The notes under the pieces: generated by a model
What the model was told of the DNA's origin: nothing
Database searches by the model: none
What the model saw: the letters and a program-made list of their open reading frames with translations, nothing else
Shown: positions 1 through 10,451 of the stretch, piece after piece
How positions within the stretch are numbered: position 1 is the first letter of the stretch
Layout: every line of letters begins with the position of its first letter
Made by a program: the position numbers and the translations under genes
DNA from: JAZNQL01 sp045531205
Lineage (GTDB): Bacteria; Bacillota; Clostridia; UMGS1883; UMGS1540
Reading direction: 5' to 3'
Length of the DNA stretch: 64,000 nucleotides
Assembly: GCA_045531205.1 (NCBI GenBank)
Contig: JAZSDN010000104.1
Coordinates: 62,001 to 126,000 of the forward strand

Positions 1-1
1 A

Positions 2-2281
2 GAAGTAAGTGCAGAAACTGAATACCAGGCAAGTATGTGGTACTACACAAACTTTACCGCCGAGGAAAGCGATGCAGATAAAAGAGGCAAAAGCAATACT
101 GTTATTATGGTTGAGTATTACACGGGCGAACCGGGCTCTGATACATATTTAGGTGTTGATGATTTATTTGCACTAAGTGGTACAGGCGGCAAGTGGATTC
201 AGACTGCCGCAACATTTACCACACCTCCCAACACAAAGTATATTCGTTATTATGCACGCAGATACGGTGTCGGCACAGTTTGGGTTGACGATATGGCACT
301 TTACAGCACCACAAAGCCAAACCCCGTAGGTGTAAGTACCGACCAGATTTTCTATTATTCTGACCAGACCGCTGCAGGCGTTGCCACGGCGGAGCTTGAT
401 TTACTCGCATTCCCCGAACTTGAAAACGCAAAAATTGACTTTGCATTGACACTTGATGGTAAAACTGTTGCAGAGCAGAAGGGCGTGCAGGCAAAAGGTT
501 CTACTGCGACATGGTACTTTGACCTTTCCTGGATGACTAAAAAGCAAACAGAATACAGAATTGAAGCTACTGTAAACGGAAAAACTGATTTTGAAAGAGT
601 ATATAAATACGATCGTCCTACATATTTAGGAAAAGACGGAGTTTTCCGCAAAAACGGTCAGGCACTTATGCCGACTTATGCGTGGTACTATGTTGAAAGA
701 CAGTACGGCTACGGAATGATAGACGCGCAGATAAATGTTGCCGAAGTAGGTATTCCTCGTTCGGAAAGTATGACTGACGCGCAAAAGATAGCCCAAATTA
801 CAAAAACCCTGGATGACCTTTGGGCACGCGGTATGTACGGTCTTATCTTAACCTATAGTAATAGTAGGGGCGGTGGACATCCTGACCTCCGACACGATAC
901 CGAGCTTATTTGTGCAGCAATTAAGGACCATCCCGCAGTTTATGCGTATATAAATAATGATGAGCCTTTTGCAAGAACAGGTAACCCGCATGATGAATTA
1001 AGAGAAACATATATTGCAATTCGTAATAATGACCCCAACCACCCCGTTATGTCAATGGAACAGGGTGCATACGGCGAAGCTGCAAAATTTGTAGATATTT
1101 TTGGTCATGACCCATACCCCGGCGATACTAGAGACCCACTTACCTACGTTGCTCAAAGAAGAAGCGATGCTGACGAGGCGACACAAGGTCTTAGACCTGT
1201 AAACTCGCTTTTACAGGTTATGAACTGGAGAGGATACTTCCCCACAGGCGACGACCTTCGTAGTATGATTTATCAAACATTCTTAGAGGGTGGCGGCAGC
1301 TACGGTTTCTTTAAATTTATAAATGCAAGTGACGCTGGCGACGATCTTGACGAAACACACCTTTGGGAACCACTTACAGAATTTACTCATAATGAGCGTG
1401 AGGACGCTTTTAAAGCCTTCGTATTTGACGAATATCCCATTTTCAGCAATGTTAAAAAGGATAATTATTGGGCAGTATCCTATGTAAAGGGCAACCAGGT
1501 TAATATGGTAGTCTTAAACCGTAAAAAAGAAGATCAGCAACTTTCAATACCTCTTACAAGCTGCGGCGGTACACATACTATAACCGAATTTACAGGTAAA
1601 GCAGCATTTGGTGGTAAGGGAGAGGACGTTTCAGGAAGCGGCGTATTAAACATTACATTACCCGCAGGCGCAGCAGTTCTTTATGAAATTAAACCTACGA
1701 ATGTAGGCGAAATTGCAGGCGTACCCGTTATGCGTTTCCGTGATTTGGATGGTTACGACTGGGCATTTAATTCCATTTTAAAAATGGATAATGCAGGAGT
1801 ATTAGACTCTTTGGCATACCATTACTACCGTCCCGAAAAAAACATTACAAGAGGCGACTTTGCAATGTTCCTCATTCGTGCGTTAGGTCTTACAGCCGAA
1901 AATGCAACCTGCACATTTACTGATGTATTGCCTGCAGTTACCTATTCAAAAGAAGTTGCAATAGGTCAGGCGTTAGGAATACTTCTTGGCTCAGGTGACG
2001 GAACCTTTAGACCCGAAGAACCCATTTCAAGACAGGACTTCATGGTAATCTGTGCAAGAGGTATGCGTTTAGTTTCCGAAAACGGACTTTCGGGCGGTGA
2101 CCTTTCAGCCTTCTCTGATGCTTCTTTGGTAGCAGATTATGCAGCACAAGATATAATGGCAATGGTAAATGCAGGCATAGTAAAGGGTAATGCCGACGGC
2201 ACAATTAACCCCCTTGGCAATACAACAAGAGCAGAAGCAGCAGTTATTATGGATAGAATCAGTGCTTGGAAAGCACAGTAA
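2..2281 (+). CDS. SLH-anchored glycosidase-like surface protein, paralogue A (5' partial)
   Basis: The reading frame is open to the window edge. The codons before the first ATG (position 35) align with paralogue B just downstream, so the true start lies outside. The visible part holds the end of a carbohydrate-binding-like beta-sandwich, a linker sandwich, a TIM-barrel-like domain and three C-terminal SLH repeats with ITRGDF, ISRQDF and TTRAEA motifs. In the barrel, NNDEPF, SMEQG and DPYP match the other paralogues, while the strand-7 position where clan GH-A enzymes carry the nucleophile Glu is Asn (QVMNW). The inferred role is a cell-wall-attached glycan-active protein. Substrate and catalytic competence are unknown. 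Confidence 0.85.
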   Translation, partial: EVSAETEYQASMWYYTNFTAEESDADKRGKSNTVIMVEYYTGEPGSDTYLGVDDLFALSGTGGKWIQTAATFTTPPNTKYIRYYARRYGVGTVWVDDMALYSTTKPNPVGVSTDQIFYYSDQTAAGVATAELDLLAFPELENAKIDFALTLDGKTVAEQKGVQAKGSTATWYFDLSWMTKKQTEYRIEATVNGKTDFERVYKYDRPTYLGKDGVFRKNGQALMPTYAWYYVERQYGYGMIDAQINVAEVGIPRSESMTDAQKIAQITKTLDDLWARGMYGLILTYSNSRGGGHPDLRHDTELICAAIKDHPAVYAYINNDEPFARTGNPHDELRETYIAIRNNDPNHPVMSMEQGAYGEAAKFVDIFGHDPYPGDTRDPLTYVAQRRSDADEATQGLRPVNSLLQVMNWRGYFPTGDDLRSMIYQTFLEGGGSYGFFKFINASDAGDDLDETHLWEPLTEFTHNEREDAFKAFVFDEYPIFSNVKKDNYWAVSYVKGNQVNMVVLNRKKEDQQLSIPLTSCGGTHTITEFTGKAAFGGKGEDVSGSGVLNITLPAGAAVLYEIKPTNVGEIAGVPVMRFRDLDGYDWAFNSILKMDNAGVLDSLAYHYYRPEKNITRGDFAMFLIRALGLTAENATCTFTDVLPAVTYSKEVAIGQALGILLGSGDGTFRPEEPISRQDFMVICARGMRLVSENGLSGGDLSAFSDASLVADYAAQDIMAMVNAGIVKGNADGTINPLGNTTRAEAAVIMDRISAWKAQ

Positions 2282-2323
2282 GCATTATATATCCTATAAT
2301 GAACATAGAAGGGAGTTACATTT

Positions 2324-4951
2324 ATGAAAAGATTTTTAGCACTTTTAATGTCGGTATGCCTTATTATAACAGCACTGCCTATAATGGCATCGGCAGATTT
2401 TGTTGCAGATATTGAAAAGAATACATTGATACCGGACGGAACGCCTGAAAGCGTTCCCTCCGATGACGAAATTATTGGTGTATCAAACCTTTTGCAAAAC
2501 GGCGATTTTGAAAATGATACCAATAATATCGGCCCCTGGAACTGGACCGGCTTTGGCGGTGCATGGGGCCCGAACCAGATGGTTGTATACGAAACAAATT
2601 TCGGTCACGAAAGCAGCCGAAGCGTAAAGCTTACAAATGGTGACCCGCTTGTAAGACCCTGGGTAATGCAGGCTATTGAAATTGACGCAGAAGCAGAATA
2701 TCAGTTTGGTATGTGGATTTATACAAACTTCACAGCAGAGCAAAGCGATGGAGATAAAAGAGGTAAAGGAAACACAGCCCTTTTGATTGAATTTTATAGC
2801 GGCGTACCGGGATCAGATACTACAAATGGTTCTATTGACTTAATTGCTCCATCGGGAACAGGAGGTAAGTGGGTACATTTTACTCAAAGATTAGAAATAC
2901 CTGCCGGCACAAAATATGCCCGTGTTTATGCTCGTAGATACGGCGTAGGTACAGTTTGGGTAGATGATATGACTGTATATAACACAGTAAGACCAAACCC
3001 CATAACCGTAACACCTGACCAGACATTCTATTATTCTGACCAGACAACACCCGCTTACGCAGAAGCTGAAGTTAACTTAAAAGCATACCCCGAACTTGAA
3101 GGTACAAAGCTTGATATGGCTTTAACACTTAACGGAAAGGTTATTGAAGAACAAAAGGATATCCAGACCGACGAAAACGGTATTGCAAAGTGGTATTTTG
3201 ATGTATCCTGGATGAATCTTAAAAATACTGAATACCGCATTGAAGCAACTGTGGACGAATATACCAATTTTGACTATGTTTATAAATACGACCGTCCTAC
3301 CTACTTAGGAAAAGATGGTGTATTCCGTAAAAATGGCGTAGAGCTTATGCCAAGCTATGCTTGGTGGTATATGGAAAATCACTATAAAGCAGGTGCCAAG
3401 GAAGGCAAAATAACTATTGCCGAGGTCGGCATACCCCGTACAGGCTCCGACAGATCGAAGATAGCATCAATAAAGAAAACTCTTGATACGTTACAGAAAA
3501 AGGGAATGTACGCTCTTATACTGACCTATTCTGAAATGAAAGGTGGCGGACATCCAGACCTTCGTCACGATACCGAGCTTATTTGTGCAGCGATTAAAGA
3601 CCATCCCGCAGTTTTTGCGTATGTAAATAACGACGAACCCTTTGCAAGAAATGCAAACGCAGGGGATGAACTTAGAGAAACATATATTGCAATCCGTAAC
3701 AACGACCCTAACCACCCCGTTATGTCAATGGAACAGGGCTCATATAATAAGGCGGTAAGATATGTAGATATTTTTGGTATTGACCCATATCCTGCTGACC
3801 TTAGAGATCCTCTTACCTTCGTTGCACAGAAAGTAAATGAGGCATTTAAAATACTGGATGGCAGAAAACCTGTGTATACTCTTTTACAGGCACTCGATTA
3901 CAGAGGATACTGGCCATCAAACGACGAAATGCGTAGTATGATATATCAGTCGTTCCTTTCAGGTGGCGGTGGTGTTGGTTACTTTAGATTTTATCAGGCG
4001 CAAGGTAAGATTGACTTACACCAGACTGACCTTTGGCCCGCAATTTCGGGTTGGGCTCAAAACGAGTTTGAAGATACCTACAATGCATTTGTATTAGATA
4101 AATATCCCATTTTCAGCGACGTAAAAGAAGATGATTACTGGGCAGTATCCTATGTAAAGGAAAACAAAATACAAATGGTAGTCTTAAACCGTAAAAAAGA
4201 AGACCAGGAAATAGAAATACCTCTTACAAGCTTAAATGGCACAAATCAAATAACCGCATTCACAGGAAAACTCCTTTATGGTGCTGAGGAAGCAACCGTT
4301 TCAGGTAACGAAGTTTTAAAGATTACTCTTCCCGGCAGTGCAGCACTTCTTTACGAAATCGTTCCTAAAAACGCTGCAGAAATCAGCGGAGTAGAAGTAA
4401 TGCGTTTCCGTGATTTAACAAAGTACGGATGGGCTTATGATTCCATTTTAAGAATGGATAAAGCAGGTGTTTTAGACTCAAACGCTTACCATTACTACCA
4501 TCCTGAAAGAAATATTACAAGAGGCGACTTTGCAATGTTCCTCGTTCGTGCATTAGGTCTTAAGGCTGACAATGCAACCTGCACATTCACAGATGTATTA
4601 CCTAACGTTACCTATGCAAAGGAAGTTGCAATAGGTCAGACTTTGGGAATACTCAAAGGCTCAGGTGACGGAACTTTCAGACCCGAAGAACCCATTTCAA
4701 GACAGGACTTTATGGTAATTTGTGCAAGAGGTATGCGTTTAGTTTCCGAAAACGGACTTTCGGGCGGCGACCTTTCGGCATTCTCTGATGCCGCTTTGGT
4801 AGCAGATTATGCAGCAGAGGACATAATGGCAATGGTAAATGCAGGCATAGTAAAGGGTAATGCCGATGGCACAATTAACCCTCTTGGCAACGCAACAAGA
4901 GCCGAAGCCGCAGTTATTATGGACAGAATAACTGCTTGGAAGGCACAATAA
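2324..4951 (+). CDS. SLH-anchored glycosidase-like surface protein, paralogue B
   Basis: This 875-residue protein starts with a signal peptide (about residues 1-24, cleavage after SA) and has a GGGAG ribosome binding site. Domains in order are a carbohydrate-binding-like beta-sandwich (about 55-225), a second sandwich (230-325), a TIM-barrel-like domain (330-665) and three SLH repeats (690-875) that should bind secondary cell-wall polymer. Acidic residues conserved in all four paralogues of this window are E438 (DEP motif), E470 (MEQ) and D487 (DPYP). The strand-7 position is D525, not the Glu usual in clan GH-A. It lies 42 bases after paralogue A, probably in one operon, and its last 95 residues are almost identical to A. 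A new or divergent glycoside hydrolase family is likely but unproven. Confidence 0.88.
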   Translation: MKRFLALLMSVCLIITALPIMASADFVADIEKNTLIPDGTPESVPSDDEIIGVSNLLQNGDFENDTNNIGPWNWTGFGGAWGPNQMVVYETNFGHESSRSVKLTNGDPLVRPWVMQAIEIDAEAEYQFGMWIYTNFTAEQSDGDKRGKGNTALLIEFYSGVPGSDTTNGSIDLIAPSGTGGKWVHFTQRLEIPAGTKYARVYARRYGVGTVWVDDMTVYNTVRPNPITVTPDQTFYYSDQTTPAYAEAEVNLKAYPELEGTKLDMALTLNGKVIEEQKDIQTDENGIAKWYFDVSWMNLKNTEYRIEATVDEYTNFDYVYKYDRPTYLGKDGVFRKNGVELMPSYAWWYMENHYKAGAKEGKITIAEVGIPRTGSDRSKIASIKKTLDTLQKKGMYALILTYSEMKGGGHPDLRHDTELICAAIKDHPAVFAYVNNDEPFARNANAGDELRETYIAIRNNDPNHPVMSMEQGSYNKAVRYVDIFGIDPYPADLRDPLTFVAQKVNEAFKILDGRKPVYTLLQALDYRGYWPSNDEMRSMIYQSFLSGGGGVGYFRFYQAQGKIDLHQTDLWPAISGWAQNEFEDTYNAFVLDKYPIFSDVKEDDYWAVSYVKENKIQMVVLNRKKEDQEIEIPLTSLNGTNQITAFTGKLLYGAEEATVSGNEVLKITLPGSAALLYEIVPKNAAEISGVEVMRFRDLTKYGWAYDSILRMDKAGVLDSNAYHYYHPERNITRGDFAMFLVRALGLKADNATCTFTDVLPNVTYAKEVAIGQTLGILKGSGDGTFRPEEPISRQDFMVICARGMRLVSENGLSGGDLSAFSDAALVADYAAEDIMAMVNAGIVKGNADGTINPLGNATRAEAAVIMDRITAWKAQ

Positions 4952-4982
4952 AATAGAAAAGAACGGAAGTTTTTTCAATAGC

Positions 4983-5006
4983 GCAAAGGCTATTAACAGC
5001 CTTTGC
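4983..5006 (+). terminator. stem-loop between paralogues B and C
   Basis: A nine-base perfect stem (GCAAAGGCT with AGCCTTTGC) has a six-base loop and is followed after a short gap by CTTTTT. It may act as a weak terminator or processing site ahead of the paralogue C gene. The T-run is short and displaced, so function is uncertain. Confidence 0.45.
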
Positions 5007-5040
5007 ACTGTACTTTTTGGAAGAAATGAGGGATTTTACA

Positions 5041-8000
5041 ATGAAAAAACGAATATTAGCATGGTTGCTTGTACTGGTGGTCTTATTTACTATGACACCA
5101 CTTGCAACAGCTGTGACAGCAGAAGACGAAATTGAACAAAATGCCGAGCTTCTTACAAACGGAGATTTTGAATCCGTAACAGCGGACGGAAAAACTCTTA
5201 ACTACTGGAACCCATGGGTTACAACTGCTGATTATAGCGAATACACCATAGTAACAGATGATGTTTATGAGGGCAATTATGCCGTAAAAATGAAATATGA
5301 TTCTTCAACAGGCAAACTGAGAAATGCAATTACACGAACTGAATCAAATGTAGTGGTTGGAGGCCAAAGCTATACGTTTACAGCCTATGCAAAAGCGTGT
5401 GAAGCTGTAGGCAGTGTTTCGATAGAAATAAAGTTTGGAGGTTACGGCGAAGAAGCTATTGCGTATAACAACAATTCAACAGATTATGTTGTAGGACAAT
5501 ATCAAAAGATTGAAAAAACCTTTTCCGTGCCCGCAGAAGTAACCAGCTTTTCGATTTATATTCGTGTTTATGGCGGAGAATTTATTTTTGATAATTTCTC
5601 CATAAAAGGTCCGAAGCGTATTATAGAGATTATTCAGCCCGATGAAGTAATTGCGCAGGACACAACACCGCCCCAAGGCACCGAACAGGAAGTGCAAAGC
5701 GAATTTATACCAAATAACAGTTTTGAAGCCACAAGCACATGGCTTGGGACTACATACCTTAAAAATTGGACTGCATTAAGCAATGCAAACGATTATGGTG
5801 AATACACTATATCGACAGATGCTAAAGACGGAGCAAAAGCTATCAAAATGGCGTTTGACTCTACAAAAGGAAAAATAAGAAACACTATTTATCAAAGAGT
5901 TGACATACCGCTTGTAGCGGGAGAAAGCTACACATTCACAGCCTATGTAAAGGGCTTGACATCGGAAGCTGCTGCTTCTGTTCAAATAGAACAGGGTTCA
6001 TTTTTACAAGTAGTGTCTTATAATAATACACAGGAAAACTATGCACAGGGAGAGTATGTAACGCTTGAACATACCTTTACAGCACCCGAGGGAATAACAA
6101 GCTTTAATGTGTTCATCCGTATTACAAGCGGAGAATTTATTTGGGACAAGGTATCAATTGTTGGTGCAAGGATGATGACTGCGGTTGAAAGCGTACCAAA
6201 CGCTGACTATATATCCGGATTACCCAATATCCTTATAGACTCATCCTTTGAAGAAAAGATAACAGGACGAAATGCCACAGGTGGATGGGGAACTACAACA
6301 CAGTTTGTTAATAATTTTGGACATAACAGTGCTACCTGTGCGAGAATAGTGAACACAACAGAAAATACAAGAAATTATTTAGCCCAAAGGCTTACACTTC
6401 ATGGCGGTTGTGTATATCAGGTAAGCTTGTGGATTTGCATGGAAAAGCCAAGCGACACTAAATATTCAGCAGCCAAAAATGGTTCAATGGCTGTAGACTA
6501 TATAACTTATGGTTTAGACGGTTCTGTTATAAAAGACCAAAGCCAAAGTCTTGGAGTAACTGGAACTGATGGAAAGTGGAAACAGTGTGTATTTCAGATA
6601 ACACCCACTGATGGAACTGCTGCAGCAATGATTATGCCTCGACTAACCGGACGCGGAACTGCATGGGTAGATGATGTTGAGGTAAGCCTTGTTTCAAACG
6701 AAAATGCGTGGGCAGTTTCGGTTGAAACAGATGAAGTATTCTATTACAGCGACAGAGAAGAAGCAGGCACAGCAACAGTCGCTATTAATGTAGGTGCTCA
6801 TCCTGAACTTGTTGGAGAGGACATCACATTTACTCTGCTTCGAAATGGCGCTACACTTGGCACTAACACAATGAAATGTGAAAGTGGTAAAAATTACTAT
6901 AATAGCAGCTTTGATTTAAGCCTTTTATCAGAAAAAAAGGCAGAGTATATTATGAAAGTCGAGATAGGGGAATATACAGCCGAAACAAAGCTCTATAAAT
7001 ATGACAGACCGCTTTATATCGGTAAAGACGGAGTATTCCGCGATAAAAACGGTAAAGTATTCAAGCCCTTCTATGCGTATAATATGCTGGATGAGCATTT
7101 AGACTTCGCTGCAGAGGATGCAAACTTCAATTTACATATGATAGGCATACCTAGTGACAAAGATGGAGAAGAGCTTGTACAGTATATGAGAAATGAGCTG
7201 GATGAGCTTCAGCAAAAAGGTTATATGGCGCTTGTACAAACCTATGGCTTATATGAGGGCTTAAACGTTCCTGGGGGACATCCTTCCCGTCGCGAAAGAA
7301 CAGCAACTGTGGTAGCAGGACTAAAAGACCATCCCGCACTTTTTGGCTATATGAATATGGATGAACCCATGACACAAAGCAGAGATTTGCGTGATGACTT
7401 AAGAGAAACATATATTGCAATCAGAAATAACGACCCATACCATCCAGTATGCACAACAGAACAGGGTAGTTATGATAAGTCAGTAAAATATGTAGATGTA
7501 TTGGGAATTGACCCTTATGTCGGAACCAATGTTCCATATACGTATGTAGGCAACAAAGTAACAGAGGCCGTAGCTGCAACAAAGGGTGAAAAACCTGTTT
7601 ATGCAGTTTTGCAGGCGTTTGAATGGCGTAGTTACTGGCCATCCCGTAATGATTTGAGGGATATGATTTATCAGGCCATAATGGCCGGTGCATCAGGAAT
7701 AGGTTTTTACAAATTTGTAGATGCAAAGGGTGAACTTGAACTACATGCAACAGACCTTTGGCCGGTAATATCAGATTTTGGACAAAATGAGTGGAATACT
7801 GCTTATAAAGCATTTGTAAAAGGAGACTATCCGGAATTTAGCACTAAAAGAGAAACTAATTATTGGATGAACTCTTTTGTAAAAGAAAATAACAAGCTCA
7901 TTATGTATGTAGCAAACCGTACAAACGCTGTGCAGGAAATTACATTTACTCTTGTAAGTGATGACAATACAATGTCGATTGGTGCATACACCGTTGAAAG

Positions 8001-9171
8001 TAGTTCAAGTACACAAGCATTAACTTCGGGTAGCGGCACAATTACCATTTCATTACCCGCAAGCAGTGCTGAATTTTATGTAATAACTCCGCAGAACAGT
8101 TCAGACCTTCCTGACGTTGAGCTTCCTGATGAAGAATTAACCCTGGATTCGGTTATATCCCGAGGAAAATTTGCTTCTATGCTTATTGATACACTGAACA
8201 TTCCTGCTGGTGACCCAAGCGATAATTTTGCCGATGTTGACGAGGGTAAAAGCTACGCATCACAGATTTCAGCAGGTAAAGCTCTGGGCATCTTGGTAGC
8301 TGACGAGAATGATTTATTTAATCCAAACGGAAAACAGACAATAGATGATGCACTTTTAATGTGCCTTCGCGGATTAAGATATAAGAAAGCTCCTTTGGTT
8401 TCGGCAGAAGATATGGCAGCCTTTACCGAGGATGATTTGTTTGGGCTTTCCCCAGCTCCTGTTTTAGCCGCAAGCATATTAGAAAACAGACAAGCAGCAC
8501 GAGGAGAAAACATTTCTCTTGATTCAAATAATATAACTCTGTATGAAGCAAATAAGCTTTTAGAAAAGGTAGGAGCATTATTGCTTGATGAAAGTACAGA
8601 TTTTTCAAATCTTTCTGCCAATGGTGCACGTCAGGCTACAAGGATTTTAAAGGGTGGTATTTCAAACGTTAATGATGTTTTTGTTAGTACAGAAGGCACT
8701 ATGACAATTGTGTATAATGCAGCAAAAACTCCATACGCATATTCAAAGAGTATTGGCTCTGAAACAGTAAGTATTGCAACAAATACTGCAGAAATAACAA
8801 TTGCAGACGGTATTTTATCCGCTTTAGTTGAACCAAATAAATTCTTTGTTATAGCTAATGCGTCGGCTGTTAGACGAGGCTTCCATTTAGGTCAGATGAT
8901 ATATCCATATCCTGTAGAGGGAAGCCGGGCACAGATGGAACCTGATGCATTTCTCGGAATATATGATGTTTCTGGAGAGTTTAAAGAATTGCTTGGAACC
9001 TTCAAAAACGGAGATATAATGCCACAAACAACAAAAGACTTTAAGTTTTTGAAGTGGGATGAAAATTTGAATCCCAAAAGTGACATTCTTTTAGAACTTA
9101 CAATACTCAGAGCTTCTGAAGATTCTATGTCAAATATTATTCAGGGCATAGGGGATGGGCTTGAAAAATAA
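5041..9171 (+). CDS. large glycosidase-like surface protein with triplicated N-terminal modules, paralogue C
   Basis: The ATG at 5041 is chosen because it is preceded by GAGGG and followed by a signal peptide (residues 1-26); an in-frame TTG 24 bases upstream has no site. The 1376-residue product carries two closely similar binding-like modules (about 30-190 and 220-380), a third resembling the module of A and B (about 395-560), the linker sandwich, and the TIM-barrel-like domain with NMDEP, TTEQG and DPYV. Here the strand-7 position is Glu (QAFEW). The SLH region is degenerate (ISRGKF is kept, later repeats lack the TRAE-like core), and about 180 C-terminal residues are unique and unrecognised. 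Anchoring by SLH is therefore doubtful. Confidence 0.85.
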   Translation: MKKRILAWLLVLVVLFTMTPLATAVTAEDEIEQNAELLTNGDFESVTADGKTLNYWNPWVTTADYSEYTIVTDDVYEGNYAVKMKYDSSTGKLRNAITRTESNVVVGGQSYTFTAYAKACEAVGSVSIEIKFGGYGEEAIAYNNNSTDYVVGQYQKIEKTFSVPAEVTSFSIYIRVYGGEFIFDNFSIKGPKRIIEIIQPDEVIAQDTTPPQGTEQEVQSEFIPNNSFEATSTWLGTTYLKNWTALSNANDYGEYTISTDAKDGAKAIKMAFDSTKGKIRNTIYQRVDIPLVAGESYTFTAYVKGLTSEAAASVQIEQGSFLQVVSYNNTQENYAQGEYVTLEHTFTAPEGITSFNVFIRITSGEFIWDKVSIVGARMMTAVESVPNADYISGLPNILIDSSFEEKITGRNATGGWGTTTQFVNNFGHNSATCARIVNTTENTRNYLAQRLTLHGGCVYQVSLWICMEKPSDTKYSAAKNGSMAVDYITYGLDGSVIKDQSQSLGVTGTDGKWKQCVFQITPTDGTAAAMIMPRLTGRGTAWVDDVEVSLVSNENAWAVSVETDEVFYYSDREEAGTATVAINVGAHPELVGEDITFTLLRNGATLGTNTMKCESGKNYYNSSFDLSLLSEKKAEYIMKVEIGEYTAETKLYKYDRPLYIGKDGVFRDKNGKVFKPFYAYNMLDEHLDFAAEDANFNLHMIGIPSDKDGEELVQYMRNELDELQQKGYMALVQTYGLYEGLNVPGGHPSRRERTATVVAGLKDHPALFGYMNMDEPMTQSRDLRDDLRETYIAIRNNDPYHPVCTTEQGSYDKSVKYVDVLGIDPYVGTNVPYTYVGNKVTEAVAATKGEKPVYAVLQAFEWRSYWPSRNDLRDMIYQAIMAGASGIGFYKFVDAKGELELHATDLWPVISDFGQNEWNTAYKAFVKGDYPEFSTKRETNYWMNSFVKENNKLIMYVANRTNAVQEITFTLVSDDNTMSIGAYTVESSSSTQALTSGSGTITISLPASSAEFYVITPQNSSDLPDVELPDEELTLDSVISRGKFASMLIDTLNIPAGDPSDNFADVDEGKSYASQISAGKALGILVADENDLFNPNGKQTIDDALLMCLRGLRYKKAPLVSAEDMAAFTEDDLFGLSPAPVLAASILENRQAARGENISLDSNNITLYEANKLLEKVGALLLDESTDFSNLSANGARQATRILKGGISNVNDVFVSTEGTMTIVYNAAKTPYAYSKSIGSETVSIATNTAEITIADGILSALVEPNKFFVIANASAVRRGFHLGQMIYPYPVEGSRAQMEPDAFLGIYDVSGEFKELLGTFKNGDIMPQTTKDFKFLKWDENLNPKSDILLELTILRASEDSMSNIIQGIGDGLEK

Positions 9172-9235
9172 TCTGCCCAAACTTCAGAATGGAAAGAAAA
9201 GGTATAGTAAATAAAGTTAAAAGAGGTAGAAAGCA

Positions 9236-10306
9236 ATGAAAAAAATTCTTAGAGTGTTATTAGCAATGATAATGCTGTTTTCAATGATGTGCACTCTTTT
9301 TGTAAATGCTGACACCACTACCATTGTTGTAACACAAGCCACAATGGGAACAGATGGCAATGTTACTGTACGTGGTAAAGTTACCTCGGGGACACCCGGT
9401 GCAGTAACAATTCTGGTAACGGTGCAGAATGCAGCAAACGGCAAGGAAGCTTTGAGTACAATGGCTGATGGTTCAACAGTAGCCTATGCTGACCAAACAA
9501 GTCCTAATCAAAGTGGTGAATTTGAATTCAAATTCAAACCAAAAGCAGATTTGTCAGGTTCACACACAACAATATATGTATGTGCAACAGGTGTTACGAT
9601 AGAAAACTTGTTTGCCGAAAACCTTACAGGCAATGAGGTTAAAGTAAATTATGGCACTACAACAAAACCATATGAAAGCGTAGACGGCGTTGTAACAATA
9701 TCCTTACGTCCCGCAGAAAAAGACAGTGTAGCTATCGCAACCGAAACAGGTTACTTTAAGCAGTGGGATATTATGGGTATAAAATCAACTACAGAAGGGA
9801 CACAAAAAGAGGTTACACTTAATAATAACATCAAAGCCGGAATACTTACAGCTAAACCTGAATTTTTTGATGATCCCGCACATACATCTGTTTCAGCGGC
9901 AAAAGCACAGAGTGTTATATTGGCAAACGGAAAAAAAGCAATCCGTTTTCTGGCACTTGTAGGAGAAGATTATGAAAACTATGCAAATGCAGGTTTTGTA
10001 CTTTCAACATTAGGAACAAATCCCACAGTTGAAGCAGGCTACAAAGCACATAAATTCAATAATTTGTATAAAAAGATTATTGCCGAAGGTGCTGAATTAG
10101 ATGTTACAGATGAAGCAATTAAAAATACTTTTGAGACCACATTTACACCCGCAGGCATCCTCTATGCAAACCTTGTAATCGAAGAAGGAAATGAAAATAC
10201 AGTGTATTATGCAACACCTTATCTTGAAGATGCAAGACACAACAGAATTTATGGAGCAACAAAGAAAATAAGCTTAAATGAGCTTACACAGTTAGATGCT
10301 CAATAA
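9236..10306 (+). CDS. secreted protein of unknown function, beta-rich
   Basis: The 356-residue product has a clear signal peptide (about residues 1-25, cleavage near NA/D) and an AGAGG ribosome binding site. Mature residues 28-130 look like an Ig-like or bacterial surface beta-sandwich. The C-terminal part (about 220-345) has a pattern (KAIRFLALVG, YANAGFVLST) reminiscent of accessory beta-domains in clostridial exoproteins. There is no SLH, sortase motif or catalytic motif. It follows the three surface paralogues 64 bases downstream and precedes a strong terminator, so it is probably the last gene of that operon and may be an accessory or binding protein. The function is not recognised. Confidence 0.75.
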   Translation: MKKILRVLLAMIMLFSMMCTLFVNADTTTIVVTQATMGTDGNVTVRGKVTSGTPGAVTILVTVQNAANGKEALSTMADGSTVAYADQTSPNQSGEFEFKFKPKADLSGSHTTIYVCATGVTIENLFAENLTGNEVKVNYGTTTKPYESVDGVVTISLRPAEKDSVAIATETGYFKQWDIMGIKSTTEGTQKEVTLNNNIKAGILTAKPEFFDDPAHTSVSAAKAQSVILANGKKAIRFLALVGEDYENYANAGFVLSTLGTNPTVEAGYKAHKFNNLYKKIIAEGAELDVTDEAIKNTFETTFTPAGILYANLVIEEGNENTVYYATPYLEDARHNRIYGATKKISLNELTQLDAQ

Positions 10307-10424
10307 AGCTTGAATGAGGATGTAAATAAAAAATATCTAAAATCTTTGATAGAAAAAGTATTATTTATGAAGAATAATTTACGATAAGTTATTTTTCTCA
10401 AAAAATCCAAAAAACAAAAAATAA

Positions 10425-10451
10425 GTTTGCTTTTAAGCAAACGGATTTTTT
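10425..10451 (+). terminator. rho-independent terminator of the surface-protein operon
   Basis: A perfect stem GTTTGCTT/AAGCAAAC is followed by GG and a run of six T. The A-rich sequence on the left can extend pairing with the T-run, so it may work in both directions. Confidence 0.75.
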
